Shown: piece after piece, positions 35,593 through 41,035 of the stretch | Layout: each line of letters opens with the position of its first letter | How positions within the stretch are numbered: the stretch's first letter is position 1 | DNA from: a virus | Reading direction: 5' to 3' (one strand) | DNA length: 41,035 nucleotides | IMG/VR virus record: IMGVR_UViG_3300048837_000668 | Coordinates: 1-41,035 of that record | Position numbers and translations under genes: made by a program | The notes under the pieces: generated by a model | What the model was told of the DNA's origin: nothing | Databases searched by the model: none | The model's input: the letters and a program-made list of their open reading frames with translations, nothing else

Positions 35593-38231
35593 TGCCCGCC
35601 GCGCAGCGCGTGCTCTCGGTGTGGAGTGACCTGCTCGCCGCTGGCGGGGCCTATCAGGGCACCTTGCGGGGCGTCACCAAGTGGATCACGACCCTCCGGA
35701 GCGACGGCGAACACCGCATGCAGTTGACGGTGCCGAACCGGACGCCAGGGACGGATGTCCTGGGCGACTTTGCCACGCCTGCGCTGGTGCCGCCGGGGGC
35801 GCCGGCGCCGGTTGAGGGCAACGGCCCCCCGACCGCAGGATCGCCCTACGTCTTCTGGGACGACATCACCAACACGACCGGCCTCGCGGTCGATCTCACG
35901 GCGTACACCCCGACACCTGGCGGGGGCGGGGTCACCGGCTATGAGTACCGGGGCGGTGCGACCGAGTACAAGGTCGAGGACTGGGACCAGATCCGGAATA
36001 ACACGACGACCCCATCATGGGGGGCGTTCCGCACGAACGCCGATCTCTACGACGACAACTTCGAGGTTGTCGCTGACCTCGGACGCCTCTCGTCCGACCA
36101 GAACGTCGCCTCCAGTGTGTTCACGCACCTGAAGAACACGACCATCGCCAGCTTCCTCGACAACGAGTGCTATGCGGTCCGGATGTACAGCACCGGGGCG
36201 AGCACCATCAAGATTCAGGTCGAGGACCGCCGCACCTCGACGACGAACCTCCTGCACGAGACGTCAGACATCACACTCTACACCTTCGGAGCAGGCTCCC
36301 CGTCAGCCCTCAGGCTCCGCGTCCGGGTGGTGGGCCTGACCATGACTGTCTGGCGGAGCGACGTGGTCACCGGGGCGAACGAGGTGCTGGTCTGTGAGGT
36401 CACCCTCCCGGTGGACTATCGGGACGGGAACCACCGTCGGATCGGCTTCGCCTCGAGCGGCAACAACAGTGGGGTGATTGCCCTGCAGCAGTGGGGTGTG
36501 CGCGGCCCGGGGTCAGACCCCGGGCTCACGGACCCGACCAGCTGGGTGGAGGTTATCGGCGACGGCAAGGTCCTGCTGGTCGAGCGCGAAGACGCCAGCA
36601 TGGAGGAGTGGGTGGTGGGCGCGGTCGATCGGGACTATGACCGCGACGTCATGGAAGTGACGGCGCTGCCGGTGGCGGCATGGTTCACCGAGCGGGTGCG
36701 GCTACGGGACGGCAACAACTACAGCGCGACGTTCACGGGCTCGCTCGAAGACGCCCTCGACCACCTGCTGACGCTGGGGAACTGGCCCCCCTGGCTGATC
36801 CCGGGTACGGTCGAGGTGAACCCGACCCTGACGGTGACGTACGGGCGGGATAGCGGACCGAGTGGCCTCGGCAAGTTGGTCGCCGCGGCGAATGCCACCA
36901 CCGCGATCCGCCTGGCACGGCAGACCATCCGGTCCCGGTGGCGCCGCGTGAACGCGATGCAGTGGGCGATTGACCTGCTGGTGAGCCCGGCGAGCGGGAC
37001 ACCAGCAATCGTCGAGGGGAAGAACCTCACGAAGTTCCGGGACTCCAACGACCGCACCCGGGCTGCGCAGGTGATCTACCCGCTCAACGACGAGGACACC
37101 GGCATCGCGGAGGCGCACTTCCGGGTGACGGCAGTGGATCTCGGCGACGAGCTGGTGACGCTCGGCGATTGGAGCCGCGGGCCGGCCGATCTCGCCATTG
37201 TCGAGGATGGGCAGTGGGTGGGCAAGTATCTGCGAGAGCCCGACGGCACTCTCCACCTGATCACGGACTCCTTCGCGGCGACCCGACAGCTCGAGGTGAC
37301 GGGGATTGTCTCGGGTGACTTCGAGGTGAATGACATCGTCCGGATCGTGGAATCCGATGGGAGCTCCATCTACGCCGTGGCGCTCCCGAATCGCCTGAAC
37401 CCGAAGGCCGATGACGATGTGCGGCCGTTCGCTGCCGCGACGAACTGGGCACCGAACGCGCATTTCCGCGACATCGACGCGGGCACCGGGATCCCGGATG
37501 GCTACACGGCCTCGGACGGTGCGGAGGACGATCTCTCCATCGAGACCGACCCGCAGTACATCGAGACGGGGACGCAGTCCCTGCGCTGGGACGCCGCAGG
37601 CGCTGACGAGCTGCTCACCGCGGATCTGATGCGGCAGCCGAACGACCGGATCACCAACGGGAGCACAAACGTCACGATCCACTGGGGCGTGGTCTACTGG
37701 GGTGGCGCGAGCCCGCTCCTGACCGCACTCCCGCTGATCACGGGGACGTTCTCCGGGACCGAGTACCTGACCAACGTCAACGAGGAGGCGAGTGGCCGCC
37801 GCGTGAACTACGGCACGATGCGCCTCAACTTCTCGAACGGGAACACCGGCTTCCGTGTGCGCCTCAAGTCGCTGGGCGCGGGCACGATCCGGATTGATCG
37901 CGTGTGGGCGTTCATCGAGGGGCAGGAAACCGACACCACGGTGGAAGGCTGCGGGCCGCTGATCGGACTCTTCGAGGGCAACCGGACGCTCCTCGATCGC
38001 GCCCAGGGGGGCCTCGCCTACGAGGTCGGCGTGCATGACGTCTATCGCGAGCGCCCGACGGTGTACCCGGGTGATCGGCTCGAGGTGGACCAGATCGCCA
38101 GGCTGGTCGTACCGTCGCGCGGCGTGGACGTCGAGATCCCGATCGCCGAGCTCGTCGTGGACGAGCTGCACCGCCACCGCACCGGTGTCGTGGTGGGTGC
38201 CATCCGTCGGAAGCTCACGACGCTCGTCTGA
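35592..38231 (+). CDS. Tail tip protein (Tal-like) with inserted lectin-like domains
   Basis: 879 residues from ATG 35592 (TGATG junction with Dit gene). The first 60 residues and residues about 310-610 (WVEVIGDGKVLLVEREDASM, EEWVVGAVDRDYDRDVMEVT, 'AWFTERVRLRDG', 'SLEDALDHLLTLGNWPPWLI') match the gp27/Tal hub pattern of phage tail tips. Between them, residues about 135-300 form a beta-sandwich (YDDNFEVVADLGRLSSDQNV, 'NNSGVIALQQWGVRG') with the look of a concanavalin-type domain, possibly binding surface sugar. A second such module follows (about 616-800, 'NAHFRDIDAGTGIPDGYTAS', 'ESGTQSLRWDAAG'-type). The C-terminus closes with a hub strand (RPTVYPGDRLEVDQIARLVV). No peptidase motif is seen. 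Likely receptor-binding and tail-tip closing. Confidence 0.65.
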   Translation: MPAAQRVLSVWSDLLAAGGAYQGTLRGVTKWITTLRSDGEHRMQLTVPNRTPGTDVLGDFATPALVPPGAPAPVEGNGPPTAGSPYVFWDDITNTTGLAVDLTAYTPTPGGGGVTGYEYRGGATEYKVEDWDQIRNNTTTPSWGAFRTNADLYDDNFEVVADLGRLSSDQNVASSVFTHLKNTTIASFLDNECYAVRMYSTGASTIKIQVEDRRTSTTNLLHETSDITLYTFGAGSPSALRLRVRVVGLTMTVWRSDVVTGANEVLVCEVTLPVDYRDGNHRRIGFASSGNNSGVIALQQWGVRGPGSDPGLTDPTSWVEVIGDGKVLLVEREDASMEEWVVGAVDRDYDRDVMEVTALPVAAWFTERVRLRDGNNYSATFTGSLEDALDHLLTLGNWPPWLIPGTVEVNPTLTVTYGRDSGPSGLGKLVAAANATTAIRLARQTIRSRWRRVNAMQWAIDLLVSPASGTPAIVEGKNLTKFRDSNDRTRAAQVIYPLNDEDTGIAEAHFRVTAVDLGDELVTLGDWSRGPADLAIVEDGQWVGKYLREPDGTLHLITDSFAATRQLEVTGIVSGDFEVNDIVRIVESDGSSIYAVALPNRLNPKADDDVRPFAAATNWAPNAHFRDIDAGTGIPDGYTASDGAEDDLSIETDPQYIETGTQSLRWDAAGADELLTADLMRQPNDRITNGSTNVTIHWGVVYWGGASPLLTALPLITGTFSGTEYLTNVNEEASGRRVNYGTMRLNFSNGNTGFRVRLKSLGAGTIRIDRVWAFIEGQETDTTVEGCGPLIGLFEGNRTLLDRAQGGLAYEVGVHDVYRERPTVYPGDRLEVDQIARLVVPSRGVDVEIPIAELVVDELHRHRTGVVVGAIRRKLTTLV

Positions 38232-38241
38232 GCGCCGCAGA

Positions 38242-38260
38242 GCGTGACAGATCTGTCACC
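38242..38260. promoter_or_regulatory. Palindromic site, copy 2
   Basis: GCGTGACAGATCTGTCACC, identical over 19 bases to 24262-24280. The 16-bp palindrome occupies 38244-38259, 12 bases after the tail-tip stop and 76 bases before the holin-like gene, in the 104-base gap that opens the lysis block. It may regulate lysis genes or act as a processing hairpin. Confidence 0.65.
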
Positions 38261-38335
38261 TCGCGCAGCCTCTCCCCCCTGCCCTCAACCGAGGCACGGC
38301 GCGAAGCTCCGGGAGACTCAACACCCGGAGCACGC

Positions 38336-38710
38336 GTGCCATCAGACCTTTGGGACTTCCTGCAGCTTATCGGGCTCTGGGACTTCCTGCAGCTTATCGG
38401 GCTCGTCGGCGCCATTGTCTACGGCGCCGGCAAGTTGGTCGGCGCGATGACGACCACGACCGCGACCCTCAAGGCTGGCCTCGACAAAGTGAGCCACGAC
38501 CTCGAGAGCCTCAGTCGAGACGTCAACACCCTCGGTCAGCTCGCCAGCTCACTCCAAGAAACCATCGCAGCGCTCGCCACTCGCGTCGACGCGATCGAGC
38601 GCGCGGGAAGCTCCGCAGCCGCCGCGGCACAGCAGGCGTCGGAAGCGGTGCGCCGGAAGGCACGGGCCGCCAAGGGGCGGACGAAGCCGAAGCCGACGAG
38701 GAAGCGGTGA
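38336..38710 (+). CDS. Holin-like membrane protein
   Basis: 124 residues from GTG 38336, GGAG upstream. Residues about 5-37 are hydrophobic (LWDFLQLIGLWDFLQLIGLV, then GAIVYGAGKLVGAM), giving one membrane helix or a hairpin. A coiled-coil stretch follows (LKAGLDKVSHDLESLSRDVN, LGQLASSLQETIAALATRVD), then Ala-rich and strongly basic C-terminus (RRKARAAKGRTKPKPTRKR). One N-terminal membrane segment, coiled coil and basic tail is a known holin layout, and the endolysin gene starts at its stop. The nine-residue unit LWDFLQLIG is tandemly duplicated, lengthening the hydrophobic segment. Confidence 0.6.
   Translation: MPSDLWDFLQLIGLWDFLQLIGLVGAIVYGAGKLVGAMTTTTATLKAGLDKVSHDLESLSRDVNTLGQLASSLQETIAALATRVDAIERAGSSAAAAAQQASEAVRRKARAAKGRTKPKPTRKR
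38348..38401 (+). repeat. 27-bp tandem duplication in the holin-like gene
   Basis: Two copies of a 27-bp unit (38348-38374 and 38375-38401) differ at one base, the third position of the first codon (CTT versus CTC). They encode LWDFLQLIG twice. The near identity shows a recent duplication, in frame, within the membrane anchor. Confidence 0.9.
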
Positions 38711-39159
38711 AGCTCTCACCGAACTTCTCCCTGGGCGAGTTCGGGGACGTCCCGGCGCAGTACATCAGCAACGCCAGGCGTCTGGCCCTGATGCTCGAGC
38801 ACGTGCGGGCGATCTGTGGCGATCGGAAGCTGCTCATCACCAAGGGTGGTGGTGGATACCGACGCGCCAAGCATGCCAGCGATCACTCCCAGCACACCAC
38901 GGCAAGCGCTGCGGACTTCAGCATCCCGGGGGTGTCGTGCCTGATCATCGCGCATCGCGTGATGGAAGCGAGAGCGCGCGGTGACTTCCCCGAATTCGGG
39001 CAGATGATCGCCTACCCCTACGAGCGGTTCCATGTGCACCTGAGTCTGGCCAACCGCCACAGCGGGAAGACGGACGAGCTGCTGATCTGCGTGAAGAAGA
39101 GCCCGGAGCGCTACCAGCCCTGGGATGGATGGGGGCCTCTCCCCCGCAACGAGAACTGA
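38707..39159 (+). CDS. Endolysin, M15 family peptidase
   Basis: 150 residues from GTG 38707 (GTGA overlap with the holin-like gene). NFSLGEFGDVPAQYISNARR starts an M15_3-type fold; 'SDHSQHTTASAADFSIPG' gives the zinc ligands His and Asp in the SxH..(6)..D pattern, and ERFHVHLSLAN supplies the third (His) ligand. Such enzymes cleave peptide cross-bridges of the cell wall (D,D- or L-alanyl-D-glutamate peptidases) and serve as endolysins in many phages. There is no signal peptide, so the holin has to release it. Small length fits a single-domain Gram-negative endolysin. Confidence 0.8.
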   Translation: MKLSPNFSLGEFGDVPAQYISNARRLALMLEHVRAICGDRKLLITKGGGGYRRAKHASDHSQHTTASAADFSIPGVSCLIIAHRVMEARARGDFPEFGQMIAYPYERFHVHLSLANRHSGKTDELLICVKKSPERYQPWDGWGPLPRNEN

Positions 39160-39171
39160 GGAGGACGCATC

Positions 39172-39801
39172 ATGGGACTGATTCGCGCGATTTTCACATC
39201 CAAGCTCACCACCCTGCTGTCGTTGGTGGCGGCGCTGATCGGGTTGCTCACGCAGCCGGAGTTCGTCGGGCTCGTGCCGGCGGACTGGTCCGCCTGGCTG
39301 GCCGGGGTCGGCACCTTCGTCGCGGCTCTGTCGCGCGGCTTCGTCGATGCTGACGGCGACGGTATCCCGGACGTCTTTCAGGGACGCCAGGGAAACGCAA
39401 AGCTCGGCCTGATGGTCTCTCTCCTGTTCCTCGGCGCATGCGGGCTGATCGGCGCGGGGAGCGGGAAGGTCCCTCCCGCATCGCCGGGCGTGACGATGGA
39501 GATCACCTTCAAGGCGGATACCGCGAGTGTCCGAATGGCCTGCCGCCCGGTGGGAACTGTCTGTCGCTGGACGAGCAACTTTGGCGCTGCCCCTGACGGG
39601 CCCGAGGCGCTGTTCAAGCTTCCGGCCCCCGCGCCAGGCGACTCTGTCCTGGTAGCCGGCACCGCCTACGCTGTCCGCCGTGGACTGGTCAGCGTGGAAC
39701 CCAACGCATGGTCGGCATGGGTCAAGCGCAACGACGTGCCGCCTCCGGCTCCCGACTCCGTTGTGGTGGTCGAGATCATCGTCCCGCCGGTGGTGGACTG
39801 A
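39172..39801 (+). CDS. Composite membrane protein: holin-like N-terminus, EF-hand motif, lipoprotein-like C-half
   Basis: 209 residues from ATG 39172 (GGAGG upstream). Residues about 8-50 (FTSKLTTLLSLVAALIGLLT, then DWSAWLAGVGTFVAALSR) resemble the r1t-type holin pattern of two helices. At residues about 61-69, FVDADGDGIPDVF is an EF-hand-type calcium loop (DxDxDG). Then MVSLLFLGACGLIGAGSG (about 81-98) looks like a lipoprotein signal with Cys after LGA, and the remainder is a beta domain (VTMEITFKADTASVRMACRP) with a Pro/Val tail. An ATG at 39412 would start the second half alone. One ORF may thus combine a holin and an o-spanin-like lipoprotein, or make both by a second start. It lies next to the endolysin. 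Confidence 0.5.
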   Translation: MGLIRAIFTSKLTTLLSLVAALIGLLTQPEFVGLVPADWSAWLAGVGTFVAALSRGFVDADGDGIPDVFQGRQGNAKLGLMVSLLFLGACGLIGAGSGKVPPASPGVTMEITFKADTASVRMACRPVGTVCRWTSNFGAAPDGPEALFKLPAPAPGDSVLVAGTAYAVRRGLVSVEPNAWSAWVKRNDVPPPAPDSVVVVEIIVPPVVD

Positions 39802-39854
39802 TGAACCAGGACGCGGATGACATCATCCTCTCGGCCGACACGGAGATGCGCTGA
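39801..39854 (+). CDS. 17-residue peptide between membrane protein and protease genes
   Basis: ATG 39801 overlaps the previous stop (TGATGA) and its own stop overlaps the protease ATG (TGATG, 39852-39856). It encodes MNQDADDIILSADTEMR. Its role could be translational coupling only. Confidence 0.25.
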   Translation: MNQDADDIILSADTEMR

Positions 39855-41035
39855 TGCAGCGCCTCGGCCGGATCCTCGCCGTCGTCACCCTCCTCGTCAT
39901 GGCGTGGGGGGGGGTGGCGTTCGTGAGCGCGCAGGCGCCCACGGTGCGCTATGCCGTCGTGCTCGAGGCCGAGCGCGACACTGTGCAGCTCCTCCCGGCG
40001 GCGAAGCGGTGGGGCCTGGCGGTGGCGTTCCGAGAGGGGGCCGTGCTGGCCTTCACTGGCCGCCCAGGTCTGCTCGACTCGCTGCGCGCGCTGCGGCCCG
40101 CTCCCCTGTACGCGGAGTACGATGCGACGACCCCGCTCCCGCCGCCGGATTCCACTGCCCTCGCTGACCTGAGTGATCTGGCGGCGCCGATGGCGCTGCC
40201 GTGGAACCTCGCGATGATCGGCGCGGACAGCGCATGGAACCGAGGGATCACCGGTGCCGGGGTGCGGGTGGGGATCATGGACTCAGGGATCTTCGCCGAC
40301 CACCCTCACCTGAACGTCGTCGGCGGCCGCAACTTCGGCACGAGCAACGGCGGGCCCGAGGCATGGGGCGACACCTTCGCACCGTGCAAGGGCCACGGCT
40401 CGCACGTCGCCGGTTCGGTCGGATCGTCGGTCAACGGCGCGGCCCCCGGCGTCGAGTTGTTCGCGCTCCGAGTGTTCGAAGACATCAACGGCGAATGCCT
40501 GAGCTGGTCCTCCGTTCAGGCGGTGGCCCTGCGGTGGGCTGACTCTGTGAGCCTCCCCGTCGTCAACGCCTCGATCGGCGGTGGCGCGACGGGCGTGATG
40601 ATGCTCGCCGTCCAGGGCTACACGGCGCGCGGTGGCATGCTGGTGGCCTCCAGCGGCAATGCTGGTGGGGCCACCGCCTACTACCCCGCCGCCTACGCTG
40701 GCGTCCTGAGTGTCGGCGCGGTGACCAGCGGCGGCGGGCGCGCGAGCTACTCCAATCGCGACCCCGATCTCGACCTCGTGGCCCCCGGCTCCGGCATCGT
40801 CTCCTCGTTGCCAAGTGGCGGCACGGGCTCGAAGTCGGGCACCTCGATGGCCTCGCCCCATGTGGCGGGTGTCGTGGCGCTGCTGCGCGGCCTGCGGCCT
40901 GAGCTCACCCCCGACAGCATCACGGCGCTGTTGCATGCGAGCGCGGTGGATGGCGGCCCGGTCGGCCCGGATCCGGAGTATGGGCGCGGCCGTGTCGACG
41001 TGCCGCGGCTGCTCGCCCTCGTGATCCCTCGCGCC
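39854..41035 (+). CDS. Secreted subtilisin-like serine protease (S8), N-terminal part
   Basis: The gene starts at ATG 39854 and continues, after removal of the 127-base overlap, to the stop at 305-307: 453 residues. A Sec signal peptide is clear (RLGRILAVVTLLVMAWGGVA, with cleavage around VSAQA). Residues about 34-110 resemble an I9-type propeptide (VRYAVVLEAERDTVQLLPAA). The S8 triad is complete: Asp143 (GIMDSGIF), His181 (GHGSHVAGS), Ser331 (GTSMASPHVAG), with oxyanion Asn269 (SSGNAGG). It is therefore a secreted, self-activating endoprotease, not an internal prohead protease. Set between the lysis genes and the fibre genes, it may act on host surface or debris at release, or be expressed in lysogens. 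It may instead be carried on the virion. Confidence 0.9.
   Translation, partial: MQRLGRILAVVTLLVMAWGGVAFVSAQAPTVRYAVVLEAERDTVQLLPAAKRWGLAVAFREGAVLAFTGRPGLLDSLRALRPAPLYAEYDATTPLPPPDSTALADLSDLAAPMALPWNLAMIGADSAWNRGITGAGVRVGIMDSGIFADHPHLNVVGGRNFGTSNGGPEAWGDTFAPCKGHGSHVAGSVGSSVNGAAPGVELFALRVFEDINGECLSWSSVQAVALRWADSVSLPVVNASIGGGATGVMMLAVQGYTARGGMLVASSGNAGGATAYYPAAYAGVLSVGAVTSGGGRASYSNRDPDLDLVAPGSGIVSSLPSGGTGSKSGTSMASPHVAGVVALLRGLRPELTPDSITALLHASAVDGGPVGPDPEYGRGRVDVPRLLALVIPRA
40909..41035. repeat. Terminal direct repeat, right copy (circular join)
   Basis: Identical to 1-127. Removing one copy gives a circle of 40,908 bp with the protease gene intact. Confidence 0.95.

Noticed and set aside
36702-38177. 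491-codon minus-strand frame opposite the tail-tip gene
   Set aside because: Antisense shadow; the plus-strand product has tail hub features.
1-41035. Diversity-generating retroelement or anti-CRISPR locus
   Set aside because: No reverse transcriptase, no template/variable repeat pair, and no Aca-type regulator paired with small genes that I could recognise.

Overview
This window is a complete, circularly closed genome of a temperate tailed phage (siphovirus plan), about 40.9 kb, with high G+C throughout. The first 127 bases are repeated exactly as the last 127, and a serine-protease gene reads in frame across that join. The contig was therefore opened inside a gene of a circular (or circularly permuted) molecule with a unit length of 40,908 bp. 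The host cannot be named from the sequence. A lipoprotein gene, a spanin-like protein and lambda-type morphogenesis genes suggest a high-G+C Gram-negative bacterium. The lipoprotein and S8 protease have a style I associate with Gemmatimonadota, but that is only a hunch. An attP site matching the 3' half of a tRNA-Asn gene predicts the integration site.

Layout, clockwise. (1) 39854-41035 joined to 1-307: secreted subtilisin-like protease. 311-4464: accessory tail or fibre genes, including a long protein with thirteen tandem 23-residue repeats, then a spanin-like membrane/coiled-coil protein. (2) 4734-5970: control region, with a leftward lipoprotein (moron), a small rightward gene, a leftward repressor-like gene, and promoters that overlap inverted-repeat operator candidates. 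(3) 5971-20634: a rightward early operon of some 35 mostly small genes, usually joined by 4-base ATGA or GTGA overlaps. It holds a ribbon-helix-helix protein, a putative annealing protein, Gp157 and YfdQ/DUF2303 families, an AraC-type HTH protein, an excisionase-like protein, integrase, attP, a J-domain protein, two HNH nucleases and a DUF1376-type replication protein whose gene carries an origin-like repeat cluster, followed by two helicase-loader-like proteins. (4) 20696-38231: packaging, head and tail genes: gpZ-like protein, terminase subunits, a winged-helix protein, gpW-like connector, lambda-type portal, fused prohead protease and major capsid protein, head-tail joining proteins, tail tube, a tail-assembly chaperone pair linked by a -1 frameshift, tape measure, Dit and Tal-like proteins. 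(5) 38336-39854: holin-like protein, M15 peptidase endolysin, and a second membrane/lipoprotein-like protein.

How the parts work together: the repressor-like protein would hold the rightward early promoter at 5900-5928 through overlapping ACACTACG-type half-sites, and similar half-sites lie in the lipoprotein promoter. Early genes would replicate and recombine the DNA, integrase with excisionase would move it into and out of tRNA-Asn, and the late block packages DNA, builds the virion and lyses the cell.

Points that most deserve follow-up: two identical 19-bp palindrome-containing sites 14 kb apart; the nested start inside the protease-capsid fusion; the integrase with substituted catalytic positions; the operator shared by the immunity and moron promoters; the secreted protease beside the lysis genes; and a probable single-base frameshift near 17230.
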